DNA of 39,932 bases from an uncultured Bacteroidota bacterium (GCA_903953815.1 CAJBLA010000134.1:1-39932); one strand, 5' to 3'; shown: positions 19,950 to 30,012, numbered from the stretch's first letter. Notes: a model not told the origin generated them from the letters alone. Made by a program: numbers and translations.

Positions 19950-21164
19950 ATGATTGTGAGACTCACCTTAATTTTAGGTATTTTTCTTTTAAGCTCCGCT
20001 TGTGGAACTAGCCAGGGGCCTAATCCATTGGTCAATTACCCGTTTGCCTATCAAAAATTAAGCCCCACCGATAAGGATAAATTAATGAACGAAGTCAAGG
20101 CGAAATATGAAACCATTTTAGGTAAAAAAGGGTTTAGTGGTCAAATTTTGGTGGCAAAAAATGGACAGGTGGTATTTGAAGACTATAAAGGCTATTCCAA
20201 CTATAGTAGCAAAACTTTAATCCAACCCGAAACCCCCATTCATTTGGCTTCCATTTCTAAAACTTTTACTGCCATGGCGGCATTAAAATTATGGGAACAG
20301 GAAAAATTGGATTTAAAAGCCCCAGTAGCAAAATATTTAAATAAGTTTCCCTACAAAGAGGTGACCATTGAACAATTATTATCGCATCGTAGTGGATTGG
20401 CTGATTACACTTATTTTATGGAATCAAAGAAGTATGCTTCTGTTCGAGTTAAAAATAAAAGAGGTAAATGGATCAAGCGATTAAAGCTAATTAAAAACGA
20501 AGCACCATTTAAATCAGGATTATATAAAAACCAAGATGTATTGGATTATATGGTTGCTCGAAAGCCTTTGCCACAGGCATCTCCAGACCGCGTATTTAAA
20601 TATTGTAATACCAATTACGTTTTGCTTGCATTGGTCATTGAGAAAATCACTAGTCAATCTTTTCCTGATTATATGAAAGAAAACATTTTCAAACCTTTGA
20701 AAATGGAGAATACTTATGTTTTTGATGCTTCATCCATCAGTAAATACACCCCTTCCTATAATGCGAAAATGGTGCCTTATAAAATTGAGAAATACGATTG
20801 TATCTACGGGGATAAAAATGTGTATAGTACCGCAAGGGATATGTTTTTATGGGATAAGGCCTTAACCGAGGGTAAATATTTACAGCAGGCTACGATGGAA
20901 ATGGCTTATGAACCCAAAAGTCCTACCAACAAATACTTCCATAATTATGGATTAGGTTGGCGTATTTTGACCAATCCCAATGAGGAAAAACTGATTTATC
21001 ATAATGGCTGGTGGCATGGCAATAACACTGTTTTTACTAGGCTAATACGAGAAACTGCCACTATTATCATATTGGGCAATAGATACAATAGCTCCATTTA
21101 TAAAGGAAAGCAAATTGCGTCTGTTTTTACAGGCAAGGAGGATACGACAAGTTTAGAGGAGTAA
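19950..21164 (+). CDS. Serine hydrolase lipoprotein, beta-lactamase/class C PBP family
   Basis: Lipobox LLSSAC; SISK (SxxK) motif; YCN (YxN-type) in YCNTNYVLLALVIEK; HNGWWHG near C-terminus. Confidence 0.85.
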   Translation: MIVRLTLILGIFLLSSACGTSQGPNPLVNYPFAYQKLSPTDKDKLMNEVKAKYETILGKKGFSGQILVAKNGQVVFEDYKGYSNYSSKTLIQPETPIHLASISKTFTAMAALKLWEQEKLDLKAPVAKYLNKFPYKEVTIEQLLSHRSGLADYTYFMESKKYASVRVKNKRGKWIKRLKLIKNEAPFKSGLYKNQDVLDYMVARKPLPQASPDRVFKYCNTNYVLLALVIEKITSQSFPDYMKENIFKPLKMENTYVFDASSISKYTPSYNAKMVPYKIEKYDCIYGDKNVYSTARDMFLWDKALTEGKYLQQATMEMAYEPKSPTNKYFHNYGLGWRILTNPNEEKLIYHNGWWHGNNTVFTRLIRETATIIILGNRYNSSIYKGKQIASVFTGKEDTTSLEE

Positions 21165-21246
21165 ACTCCGTATTTTTTGCCTTTTTTTGGATTTTCTGCC
21201 CTATTTTTGCATCCCCTTAATTTTAACTACCGAATATAAGTTTCTT

Positions 21247-23676
21247 ATGAAAGAATGTATCAATGATTGTTTGTTTTATGCCGTTCCGGCAATGGGTATT
21301 GTAGGTTTATTATATACCTTATTGAAATTCAATTGGGTATCTAAGCAAGACGCTGGTAATGACCGTATGAAAGAGATCAGCACTTATATTGCTGAAGGCG
21401 CTATGGCTTTCTTGAAAGCAGAGTGGAAAATACTAGGCTATTTTGTAGTGATCGTAGCCTTATTGTTAGGCTTTATGGCAACAAAAAATGCCGAAAGTCA
21501 TTGGAGTATTGCGATATCCTTCGTTATTGGTGCTGTTTTCAGTGCTACTGCTGGATATATCGGTATGAAAGTTGCTACTAAAGCAAATGTAAGAACCGCA
21601 CAAGCTGCTAAAACTAGTTTGGCTAAAGCTTTAAAAGTATCCTTTACAGGTGGATCCGTAATGGGATTAGGTGTTTCTGGATTAGCTGTTTTAGGTTTGG
21701 GCGGTTTGTTTTTAGTGTTAAAAAGCATGTTCTATGTAAATGGAGATCCTTCTGAAATGTTAAGAACCATTGAGGTTTTAACTGGATTTTCACTAGGTGC
21801 TGAATCTATCGCATTATTTGCCCGTGTGGGTGGTGGAATTTATACAAAAGCGGCTGATGTAGGCGCTGATTTAGTTGGTAAAGTAGAAGCAGGAATTCCT
21901 GAAGATGATCCACGTAATCCGGCAACGATTGCAGATAACGTAGGAGATAATGTGGGTGATGTTGCAGGAATGGGTGCCGATTTATTTGGTTCTTATGTTG
22001 CAACGGTATTAGCTACAATGGTTTTAGGACAAGAAGTTACCGCAGTAGGTGGTGGCAGATTAGTAGATGCCTTTGGTGGCTTATCTCCTATTTTATTACC
22101 AATGATGATTGCTGGTGTAGGGATATTATTATCGATCATAGGAACTTTGTTCGTTAGAATTAGTGAAGATGCTGGATTGAACACGGCAACTGTTCAAAAG
22201 GCTTTAAATATGGGTAATTATGGTTCAATGATTTTGACAGCGATTGCTTGTTATTTCCTTGTAAGTTATATTTTACCAGAAACCATGGCATTACGTGGTA
22301 TTGAATTCTCAAGAAATGGAGTGATTGGCGCTATTGCTGTTGGATTAATCGTAGGAACTTTAATGAGTATCATTACTGAATACTACACAGCAATGGGTAA
22401 ACGCCCAGTTTTAAGTATTATTAAACAATCTAGCACAGGTCACGCTACCAATATTATTGGTGGTTTAGCGATTGGTATGGAATCAACCTTTATGCCAATT
22501 ATCGTATTGGCAGCAGGAATTTTTGGTTCTGCATATTGCGCAGGTTTATACGGTGTAGCTATTGCTGCTGCAGGTATGATGGCGACCACAGCGATGCAAT
22601 TAGCGATTGACGCGTTTGGTCCAATTGCGGACAACGCAGGTGGTATTGCTGAAATGAGTGAATTACCAGCGGAAGTGCGTGAGAAAACAGATATTTTAGA
22701 TGCAGTTGGTAATACAACCGCAGCAAGTGGTAAAGGATTCGCCATTGCTTCGGCTGCATTAACATCTTTAGCATTATTCGCAGCCTTTGTGGGTGTAGCG
22801 ATGCCTAATAACCAACATATTGACATCTACAAAGCGGACGTTTTAGCGGCTTTATTCGTAGGTGGAATGATCCCTTTTATCTTCTCTTCTCTAGCGATTA
22901 GTGCGGTTGGAGATGCAGCGATGGCAATGGTGGAGGAAGTGCGTCGTCAGTTCCGAACTATTCCAGGAATTATGGAAGGTACCGGAAAACCAGAATATGA
23001 AAAATGTGTGGCAATTAGTACGGAAGCTTCATTGAAAAAAATGATGTTACCAGGTGCAATTACCATCATCTCTCCTATTTTAATTGGATTCACCATGGGT
23101 CCAGAAGCACTGGGTGGTTTCTTAGCTGGTGCAACTGTAAGTGGTGTATTGATGGGTATATTCCAAAACAATGCTGGTGGTGCTTGGGATAACGCAAAAA
23201 AATCATTTGAAAAAGGTGTTGAGATCAATGGTGAGATGTTCTATAAAAAATCAGAGCCCCATAAAGCTTCTGTAACTGGAGATACTGTGGGAGATCCATT
23301 TAAAGATACATCTGGTCCTTCTATGAATATTTTAATCAAATTGATGTCGATTGTTTCATTAGTCATCGCGCCTTCATTAGCGCAAATTCATGCTAGCAAA
23401 GCACCAATTGAGGTTAAATCGCAAAATGTGAATATATCTGTGATCAACACAGATACTGCTTTATCAGCTAAAATAACTGCTGATACTGCTAATACAGTTA
23501 CCATTACAGCAGATACCAAAACATTAGTACAAGCTTTAATAGAGGACAATTTAGCACCAAAAGATAATATTAGCATTCAAATTAAGAATGGTCAAATTAG
23601 TGTTAATGGAAAAGCTTTAACAGAAGCTCAAAATGCCAAATACAGTCAATACTTAATAGCTAAACCAAACAAATAG
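21247..23676 (+). CDS. hppA: Membrane-bound ion-translocating pyrophosphatase, K+-dependent type, with C-terminal extension
   Basis: [56 protein letters not shown] (PPi/Mg site); [13 protein letters not shown] (A460/G463 pattern of K+-dependent enzymes). ORF is open from 21187; ATG 21247 is the likely start. Confidence 0.93.
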   Translation: MKECINDCLFYAVPAMGIVGLLYTLLKFNWVSKQDAGNDRMKEISTYIAEGAMAFLKAEWKILGYFVVIVALLLGFMATKNAESHWSIAISFVIGAVFSATAGYIGMKVATKANVRTAQAAKTSLAKALKVSFTGGSVMGLGVSGLAVLGLGGLFLVLKSMFYVNGDPSEMLRTIEVLTGFSLGAESIALFARVGGGIYTKAADVGADLVGKVEAGIPEDDPRNPATIADNVGDNVGDVAGMGADLFGSYVATVLATMVLGQEVTAVGGGRLVDAFGGLSPILLPMMIAGVGILLSIIGTLFVRISEDAGLNTATVQKALNMGNYGSMILTAIACYFLVSYILPETMALRGIEFSRNGVIGAIAVGLIVGTLMSIITEYYTAMGKRPVLSIIKQSSTGHATNIIGGLAIGMESTFMPIIVLAAGIFGSAYCAGLYGVAIAAAGMMATTAMQLAIDAFGPIADNAGGIAEMSELPAEVREKTDILDAVGNTTAASGKGFAIASAALTSLALFAAFVGVAMPNNQHIDIYKADVLAALFVGGMIPFIFSSLAISAVGDAAMAMVEEVRRQFRTIPGIMEGTGKPEYEKCVAISTEASLKKMMLPGAITIISPILIGFTMGPEALGGFLAGATVSGVLMGIFQNNAGGAWDNAKKSFEKGVEINGEMFYKKSEPHKASVTGDTVGDPFKDTSGPSMNILIKLMSIVSLVIAPSLAQIHASKAPIEVKSQNVNISVINTDTALSAKITADTANTVTITADTKTLVQALIEDNLAPKDNISIQIKNGQISVNGKALTEAQNAKYSQYLIAKPNK

Positions 23677-23714
23677 CGCTTAATTTTCAAAAGACTTTTT
23701 TAATAAATTTTAAC

Positions 23715-23754
23715 AAAAATCCATCCCTGTTTTTCGGGGGTGGATTTTTTTTTT
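23715..23754 (+). terminator. Rho-independent terminator after hppA
   Basis: AAAAATCCATCCC ... GGGGGTGGATTTTTTTTTT. Confidence 0.85.
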
Positions 23755-23763
23755 AGAAAACAT

Positions 23764-23793
23764 TTCGTAGATTGCTTACGAATATAATCGTAT
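23764..23793. promoter_or_regulatory. Candidate BlaI-type operator cluster upstream of the blaI-like gene
   Basis: TTCGTA (23764-23769), TACGAA (23777-23782), TCGTAT (23788-23793): alternating inverted half-sites; TACGA-atataa-TCGTA forms a palindrome just before the ATG at 23799. Confidence 0.45.
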
Positions 23794-23798
23794 AAACT

Positions 23799-24176
23799 AT
23801 GAGTAAGACATTTAAGCCCACGGAAAGTGAACTTGAAATTTTAAGTATCCTATGGGAAAAACAAACAGCTACTGTTCGTGAAGTGCATGAAATAGTTCAA
23901 AAAACGAAGGATGTTGGCTATACGACAACATTAAAATTAATGCAGATCATGAATGAAAAGGGTTTAGTGACGCGCAATGTAATGTCTAAAACACATATCT
24001 ATACACCCACTATTCAAAGAGAAATTGCACAGGAACAATACCTCAATAAAATGATTCATACCTTATTTGGAGGCAATGCATCTCAATTAGTATTGCAGGC
24101 TTTAGGTACACATCCTACTTCTAAAAATGATTTGGATCAAATAAAATCAATGATAAATTCATTGCAAAATAAATAA
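23799..24176 (+). CDS. BlaI/MecI/CopY family transcriptional repressor
   Basis: PTESELEILSILWEKQTATVREVHEIVQKTKDVGYTTTLKLMQIMNEKGLVTR; Penicillinase_R winged helix signature. Confidence 0.92.
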   Translation: MSKTFKPTESELEILSILWEKQTATVREVHEIVQKTKDVGYTTTLKLMQIMNEKGLVTRNVMSKTHIYTPTIQREIAQEQYLNKMIHTLFGGNASQLVLQALGTHPTSKNDLDQIKSMINSLQNK

Positions 24177-24192
24177 TAATACAATCGTATTA
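24177..24192. promoter_or_regulatory. Palindrome TAATAC-AATC-GTATTA between the repressor and M56 genes
   Basis: Perfect 6-bp arms; shares AATCGTAT with the upstream cluster (23786-23793). Confidence 0.4.
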
Positions 24193-25637
24193 TGGAAGTA
24201 CTATCTAATATACCCAATGCAATATTAAATAATATCGGCTTCATGGCTATATTATTTATGGTGTATGAGTGTGTTAAATGGATGGGTAATTTAAAACCAG
24301 CAAAATTGTTCCTATTCGCAGGTGCCATTCAAGTAATCAGTTTATTACAATTCATTAGTAGCATTTTTGCAGACCATACTTTTAGCTTAATTGAGATGAC
24401 TGCTAAAATTGCCAATGTTACAATTCCATTAAATAATAACAATAACATACAATGGCTAACCTTAATCGGCTTCACCTATTGTATTATTTTGATTTATTTT
24501 TTAGTAAGAATTTTGTTTCAGTTTAAATATATAGCTGGTTTAAAAAAGTCGGCAAATTTTACGCAGTCTGATTTTTTAACAAGTAGTCTTCCGACCCATA
24601 TATTAAAAAATACAGCAAATATTAAAATTGGCTTTAGTGACCAGATTGACGCTCCTATTACTTTTGGCTGGCTTACCCCTATCGTGTTACTGCCGATTGC
24701 AATTTGCAATCAACTGACTACGAAAGAAATGGAGACTATTTTAATCCACGAAATAGCGCATATCCTCAGAAAAGATTACCTAGTTAATATTATCATTAGC
24801 CTAAATCAAACCATTTTATTTTTCAATCCATTCTCTATATTATTAAAAAAGGAAATGAGTTTGCAAAGGGAAATTGCTTGTGATTTAATAGTCATTAAAA
24901 ACAATCCAAAAAAAGTTGAATACATGAATGCATTATTAAAAATTGCAGAACATGTAAATAATCGTATCTCTAATAGCGCCAGTCTAACTATGGGAATTCT
25001 TGGATCACAAAGCGAATTATTGAAAAGAATACAATATTTTAACAATGTTAGTATTCATTCAAGCAAACAATTCATTGTAAAATTAAGTATGGGGGCCGTA
25101 TTAGGCAGTTTCATTTTTATATCAACAGGTCCAACAACTATTACAAATAATAATACCCCTATTGCGATAAATGCAAATTATATTATAAAAAATAACAACT
25201 TAGCTGTTGCAGTCACAAATAAAAAAGCAACCAAGGTATTAAAGCAATCGCATATAATTAAAGGCATAAAGGAAAAACACAGTCACGATTTAAAAAATGA
25301 AACCTATGCGAGTTTGGTTGATCAAACTTTATTGTGGATTAAAAAACATGAACCTGCGACAAAGTTGGCTACTTATCAAGAAGAATTAGATAATGATTCT
25401 TATAAAATTGCAGATAAATTATTAATCCGCGCCATTTTCTCCAATTACCAATTAAAAAGAGATTTATTGAATCAAAAATTGGCAAAAGCTAGTAATTTGA
25501 AAGAAGCGTTGGACTATTTATTAAAGAGTGAGGAATTGGAACAAATTAAGCAATATGAAAAGTGGACAAAGGAATTCCTTCAAACGCATCCCCAAAATAT
25601 AGATACTACTTTATTGGAGGAGCCCATAATTTACTAA
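24192..25637 (+). CDS. BlaR1/M56 family membrane metallopeptidase
   Basis: N-terminal transmembrane helices; LIHEIAHILRKDYLVN (HExxH); QREIACDLIVIK; no penicillin-binding sensor domain evident. Confidence 0.85.
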   Translation: MEVLSNIPNAILNNIGFMAILFMVYECVKWMGNLKPAKLFLFAGAIQVISLLQFISSIFADHTFSLIEMTAKIANVTIPLNNNNNIQWLTLIGFTYCIILIYFLVRILFQFKYIAGLKKSANFTQSDFLTSSLPTHILKNTANIKIGFSDQIDAPITFGWLTPIVLLPIAICNQLTTKEMETILIHEIAHILRKDYLVNIIISLNQTILFFNPFSILLKKEMSLQREIACDLIVIKNNPKKVEYMNALLKIAEHVNNRISNSASLTMGILGSQSELLKRIQYFNNVSIHSSKQFIVKLSMGAVLGSFIFISTGPTTITNNNTPIAINANYIIKNNNLAVAVTNKKATKVLKQSHIIKGIKEKHSHDLKNETYASLVDQTLLWIKKHEPATKLATYQEELDNDSYKIADKLLIRAIFSNYQLKRDLLNQKLAKASNLKEALDYLLKSEELEQIKQYEKWTKEFLQTHPQNIDTTLLEEPIIY

Positions 25638-26241
25638 TCTCTCTGCCTCCCACACAAAATAACATGTCTAATATAGACGCGTTTGTAACAAAATCAAGTT
25701 GGTCTGAAAATACTTGTTGGTACTTTGGCAATCCGTTAAGTTGGTTGTAATTTTTGGGTAACCATGGATCATAGTATTTTATAACTTCATCTAGGTCAAC
25801 TTGATGATATGGCGAACTCATATCCCAATTCACTTTTAATTGCGTTTGTAGCCAGTCGGAACATTGTAATAAAAAATCAACTAATTTTGTTGGTTTTTTT
25901 TCATATAATGCAGTTAAACTTTCTTCATAATATTCAAAATAAGGTGCCCTCTTATAACTGGTGATGATGGATTTTAAATGTTGTGCGCTCCATGGTGAAT
26001 CATAAGCAATTGTAATATCCTTTATGGGTGTTTTTTGATCTCGGCCACCTACAATGGGGATGGTTAACATTAAGGGTCCTTGTGAAGTAACAATAACCAT
26101 TCTATTTTTGAAACTCATCTTTGTAAATGGTGCATCCAAATCAAATACCACATTTCTATTTTCCATTAATGTTTTCACAAAATGAATACTTCCAAAATAT
26201 TGTAGGTCTGTTTTAAAAATTGACTGGGGCATGTGGTTCAA
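25606..26241 (-). CDS. WbqC-like family protein
   Basis: QYFGSIHFVKTL...; MVIVTSQGPLMLTIPIVGGRDQKTPIKDITIAYDSPWSAQHLKSIITSYKRAPYFEYYEESL; WbqC-family pattern. 3' end overlaps the M56 gene by 32 bp. Confidence 0.75.
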   Translation of the reverse strand: MNHMPQSIFKTDLQYFGSIHFVKTLMENRNVVFDLDAPFTKMSFKNRMVIVTSQGPLMLTIPIVGGRDQKTPIKDITIAYDSPWSAQHLKSIITSYKRAPYFEYYEESLTALYEKKPTKLVDFLLQCSDWLQTQLKVNWDMSSPYHQVDLDEVIKYYDPWLPKNYNQLNGLPKYQQVFSDQLDFVTNASILDMLFCVGGREISKLWAPPIK

Positions 26242-26312
26242 TAATCATTTACGATAAGTAAATATATTTCCATAATCAACAAATAACTAATAATTTTATA
26301 CAAATATCAAAA

Positions 26313-26792
26313 ATGAACTTTCGAATCATCCCCTACCTATTTTTTTTAGCATGTACATTATTGATTATTTCATGTAGTCAACCCCAGCCATTTGTTTTTA
26401 AAGGGTTGAAATCAATAAAAATTGAAAAAGCCAGTTTAGGAAAAAATGTATTCAAGGCTGAATTCACCTATGAAAATCCAAATTCATTTTCATTAGCATT
26501 AAATAAGTTGGACGCGGATATTTTTATCAACGATGAAAAATTTACGCATTATCATTTGGATACCGTATTTAATATCCCAGCAAATGCTGCATTTGATTTG
26601 CCCGCAATCATGGAAGTTGATTTAACTAGTATACTGAAAAATAGTATTGATTTAATATTCAATAAGCCAATGAAAATTAGTGTAAAAGGAACATCCACTT
26701 TATCAAAAGGCATGTTTACTAAAACCATCCCCATTGAATTTGAAACCACCCAAAAATTAAATTTGGCTTCCGTATTAAGTGGACGTAATTAA
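26313..26792 (+). CDS. LEA type 2 family-like lipoprotein
   Basis: Lipobox IISCS; beta-rich WHy/LEA2-like pattern FKAEFTYENPNSFSLALNKLDADIFINDEKF. Confidence 0.6.
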   Translation: MNFRIIPYLFFLACTLLIISCSQPQPFVFKGLKSIKIEKASLGKNVFKAEFTYENPNSFSLALNKLDADIFINDEKFTHYHLDTVFNIPANAAFDLPAIMEVDLTSILKNSIDLIFNKPMKISVKGTSTLSKGMFTKTIPIEFETTQKLNLASVLSGRN

Positions 26793-26819
26793 AATAATTT
26801 TAAAAAAAACAGATCGCAA

Positions 26820-27449
26820 TTATTGTTTCCATGTAGAAGGACTATTGCGCCACTCCATTAACATATCCTGTATGTTCGCATCAACATCGCCTTTTTCAAC
26901 CGCCAATTCAATTAAACTAGCATAATTGGTCAAGGAAATAAAAGGGACGCCTGCTTTTTTAAACGCTTCATCTGCAATATCAAATCCATAATTAAATATA
27001 GACACCATTCCTACAACTTCTAATCCTGCATTACGAAGTACATCCACTACTTGCAAACTACTTTTGCCTGTGGAAATTAAATCCTCAATTACTAAAATTT
27101 TATTAGTGGTTGCATAAGCACCTTCTATTTGGTTACCCAAACCATGTTCTTTTGGTTTTGGTCTCACATAGATATACGGAAGCTTTAGTTGATCTGCTGC
27201 CATGGCACCCCATGGTATTCCAGCAGTAGCTACACCAGCCAACATATCCGCGCCATCAAATTTCTCAAATATTACATTACACATTTCACTTTTAATAAAA
27301 TCACGCACATAGGGAAAGGATAACACCTTTCGATTGTCACAATAAATTGGGCTTTTCCAACCACTTGCCCAAGTAAATGGTTCGTTTGGACTTAACTTTA
27401 CTGCGCCAACTTGTAATAACTTTTCAGCGACGGCTTTTTGATTTGTCAT
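26820..27449 (-). CDS. pyrE: Orotate phosphoribosyltransferase
   Basis: WASGWKSPIYCDNRKVLSFPYVRDFI; VATAGIPWGAMAADQL; YVRPKPKEHGLGNQIEGA; VIEDLISTGKSS PRPP site. The ORF extends to 27539, but MTNQK at 27449 is the likely start. Confidence 0.94.
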   Translation of the reverse strand: MTNQKAVAEKLLQVGAVKLSPNEPFTWASGWKSPIYCDNRKVLSFPYVRDFIKSEMCNVIFEKFDGADMLAGVATAGIPWGAMAADQLKLPYIYVRPKPKEHGLGNQIEGAYATTNKILVIEDLISTGKSSLQVVDVLRNAGLEVVGMVSIFNYGFDIADEAFKKAGVPFISLTNYASLIELAVEKGDVDANIQDMLMEWRNSPSTWKQ

Positions 27450-27527
27450 AATTGTAAATTCGTAGAGCAAAATTAAAGTCAAATTGCTACATTCGTTGCA
27501 AGATTTATTAAATACTTTACACATTTT

Positions 27528-27953
27528 ATGCCTACACAAATCATTGCAGCTGGTGGCCTAGTCACTAACCCAAAAGGCCAAATACTTTGGATATACAGAA
27601 GGGGATTTTGGGATTTGCCAAAGGGTAAATTGGACGAAGGTGAAACGATTCAAACTTGTGCACTTAGAGAGGTGGCGGAAGAAACAGGGATTAAGGACAT
27701 CCGATTACATGAATTATTAAAATTTACGAATCATATCTATTTTGACAAATACTTAAATCAAGAAGTTGTTAAAAGAACCTATTGGTTTCATATGACCATT
27801 CCAACAACACAAACTGGTGTTCCTCAAATTACAGAGGATATCGAAAAAATTGAATGGCATTCACTTGCCACTGCAAAACATTGCTTAGCACAAACCTACC
27901 CAACTATCATTGAAGTGATTGAAGCTTATAGAGTAAAAATTAACGAAATTTAA
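27528..27953 (+). CDS. NUDIX hydrolase
   Basis: Nudix box GKLDEGETIQTCALREVAEETGI. Confidence 0.93.
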   Translation: MPTQIIAAGGLVTNPKGQILWIYRRGFWDLPKGKLDEGETIQTCALREVAEETGIKDIRLHELLKFTNHIYFDKYLNQEVVKRTYWFHMTIPTTQTGVPQITEDIEKIEWHSLATAKHCLAQTYPTIIEVIEAYRVKINEI

Positions 27954-27994
27954 TCGTTGTTCAGAAGCGCTAAATAGTTATTAAACGCAATAGA

Positions 27995-28462
27995 CTATTT
28001 TAAGGTTTTAATAACCGCTTCAGGTAAAAATGGAGAAGCGTCTCCCCCATTTCTGATAATATCTCTTACAATGGTTGATGCCACTGAGGTATATTTAGGT
28101 TCCCCTGTTAAAAAAATAGTTTCAATAGTACGATCCATTGTTCTATTGGCATCAGCGATTGTTTTTTCATATTCAAAATCACTCACGTATCTAATGCCTC
28201 TTAAAATAAAATGGGCGCCTATGGATTGACAAAAATTCACGGTTAATCCATCATAAGTAGCCACTTCAACCTTGGGTTGATCTTTGTAAATTTCATCAAA
28301 CCATAACCTGCGTTGGTCTGCTGTAAACATGGGATTTTTAGAAGCATTGATACCAATACCCACTACTACTTTATCAAATAATGGTAAGGATCGATTAATG
28401 ATATCTATATGACCTAAAGTAACTGGGTCAAAAGTTCCAGGAAATAAACAGATTCTTTGCAT
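27995..28462 (-). CDS. coaD: Pantetheine-phosphate adenylyltransferase
   Basis: CLFPGTFDPVTLGHIDIINRSLPLFDKVVVGI; RGIRYVSDFEYE; STIVRDI. Confidence 0.95.
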   Translation of the reverse strand: MQRICLFPGTFDPVTLGHIDIINRSLPLFDKVVVGIGINASKNPMFTADQRRLWFDEIYKDQPKVEVATYDGLTVNFCQSIGAHFILRGIRYVSDFEYEKTIADANRTMDRTIETIFLTGEPKYTSVASTIVRDIIRNGGDASPFLPEAVIKTLK

Positions 28463-28499
28463 GGCTTAAAATTAGGAAAATTGCGTATAACTAAAGCAA

Positions 28500-29432
28500 T
28501 TATGCAGGATTAGTTCGACCAGTCAACAGATATAAACAAGACATTCTCACTGCAACGCCATTTTCCACCTGGTCTAAAATGATCGAATGTGCACTATCTG
28601 CCACATCACTATCAATTTCTACCCCTCTGTTAATAGGGCCTGGATGCATAATGACAATATCTTTTGAAAGCTTATCCAACCTTTGTTTCGTGATACCATA
28701 AGCCATGTTATATTCCCTTAAAGATGAGAATAAAGGCTGATTTTGACGTTCTAATTGAATTCTAAGCACATTAGCCACATCACACCATGCAAGGGCTTTG
28801 TCAATGTTGTATTCAACTTTGATATCCATTGCTTCTTGAAGATAAGTAGGTATTAAAGTGGGAGGTCCAGAAACCATCACTTCAGCCCCCATTTTTTTAA
28901 GTAAATAAATATTACTTAAAGCCACCCTGCTGTGCATGATGTCTCCAATAATAGCCACTTTTAAACCAGCCAATTGGCCTAGTTTTTCCTGCATGGAGAA
29001 TGCATCCAATAAGGCCTGTGTTGGATGCTCATTAATCCCATCCCCAGCATTTATAATAGCTGCATCAATGTGTTTGGCTAAATAATGGGGCGCGCCTGAA
29101 GCACTATGTCTCATTACGACCATGTCCACTTTCATGGACAAAATATTATTGACGGTATCTAATAATGTTTCCCCTTTCGCGGCAGAGGAATTGGACACAG
29201 TAAAATTGACTACATCCGCTGACAATCGTTTTTCAGCGAGTTCGAATGAAATTCTTGTTCTGGTTGAATTTTCGTAAAATAAGTTTACAATCGTAACATC
29301 CCTTAAAGTAGGAACCTTTTTAACAGGTCTTTGTAAAACTTCCTTGAATTGCGATGCAGTAGATAAAATAAGTTGGATATCCTCTTTAGTGAGGTCTTTG
29401 ATACCAAGAAGATGTTTGGTAGATAGTGCCAT
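28500..29432 (-). CDS. pyrB: Aspartate carbamoyltransferase catalytic subunit
   Basis: LFYENSTRTRISFELAEKRL; NAGDGINEHPTQALLDAF; VAIIGDIMHSRVA; MHPGPINRGVEI. Confidence 0.95.
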   Translation of the reverse strand: MALSTKHLLGIKDLTKEDIQLILSTASQFKEVLQRPVKKVPTLRDVTIVNLFYENSTRTRISFELAEKRLSADVVNFTVSNSSAAKGETLLDTVNNILSMKVDMVVMRHSASGAPHYLAKHIDAAIINAGDGINEHPTQALLDAFSMQEKLGQLAGLKVAIIGDIMHSRVALSNIYLLKKMGAEVMVSGPPTLIPTYLQEAMDIKVEYNIDKALAWCDVANVLRIQLERQNQPLFSSLREYNMAYGITKQRLDKLSKDIVIMHPGPINRGVEIDSDVADSAHSIILDQVENGVAVRMSCLYLLTGRTNPA

Positions 29433-29487
29433 TAAAAAACAAAATTAGTATATTTTTTTCAACCTTCCTTGTCTATTATCCAATATT

Positions 29488-30012
29488 TTAGTCCACCAGG
29501 AGTATTACATCATCTACCCCGTCATTTTCCTTCCACCTAACTTTTACCTTATAAGGGGACGCATCTATCATTTCCTTCCCTGTAAAATCGGGCTGTATCG
29601 GTAATTCTCGACTTGGTTTGCGATCGACCAAAACACATAAAGAAACCTTTGATGGACGACCAAAAGCCAATAAAGCATCCAAAGCGGCTCTGATGGTTCG
29701 ACCTGTAAATAATACATCATCTATTAAAATAACCGTTTTCCCTTCAATACTAAAAGGCAGATCAGTTTGTGTTGCTAGGTGTAATTCTCTACGAATATCA
29801 TCCCGATAAAAGGTAATGTCTAATTTACCATAAACTACTTGGTCCGCAGGTAATTCTTGGTGTAAAGCAGCTACAATTCGGTCACTTAAAAAGATGCCCC
29901 TTGGTTGTAATCCAATAATAACTGCATTGGTTAAACCTGGATAAGTTTCCAAAATTTGGTGTGCCAACCTTTTTATTATGCTCGGTAGCTGTTGTTCACT
30001 GATCAGCGTCAT
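29488..30012 (-). CDS. pyrR: PyrR (pyr regulatory protein / uracil phosphoribosyltransferase family)
   Basis: IGLQPRGIFLSDRI; VILIDDVLFTGRTIRAALDAL PRPP motif; LCVLVDRKPSRELPIQPDFTGK. The ORF extends to 30153 into the recF 5' end; MTLISEQQL at 30012 is the likely start. Confidence 0.9.
   Translation of the reverse strand: MTLISEQQLPSIIKRLAHQILETYPGLTNAVIIGLQPRGIFLSDRIVAALHQELPADQVVYGKLDITFYRDDIRRELHLATQTDLPFSIEGKTVILIDDVLFTGRTIRAALDALLAFGRPSKVSLCVLVDRKPSRELPIQPDFTGKEMIDASPYKVKVRWKENDGVDDVILLVD

Noticed and set aside
21158-21169. GGAGT-AA-ACTCC palindrome at the stop codon of the serine hydrolase gene
   Set aside because: A 2-nt loop is too short for a good hairpin and the stem is only 5 bp; could contribute to termination but not strong enough to call.
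22440-22826. 128-aa antisense ORF within hppA (and other antisense ORFs such as 21498-21728, 22947-23228)
   Set aside because: Antisense to a clearly conserved CDS; Ala/Pro-rich composition reflects the complement of membrane-protein codons; no motif.
27972-28000. AAATAGT ... ACTATTT inverted repeat between the NUDIX and coaD genes
   Set aside because: AT-only weak stem with a long loop; no clear T tract; likely chance in AT-rich DNA.
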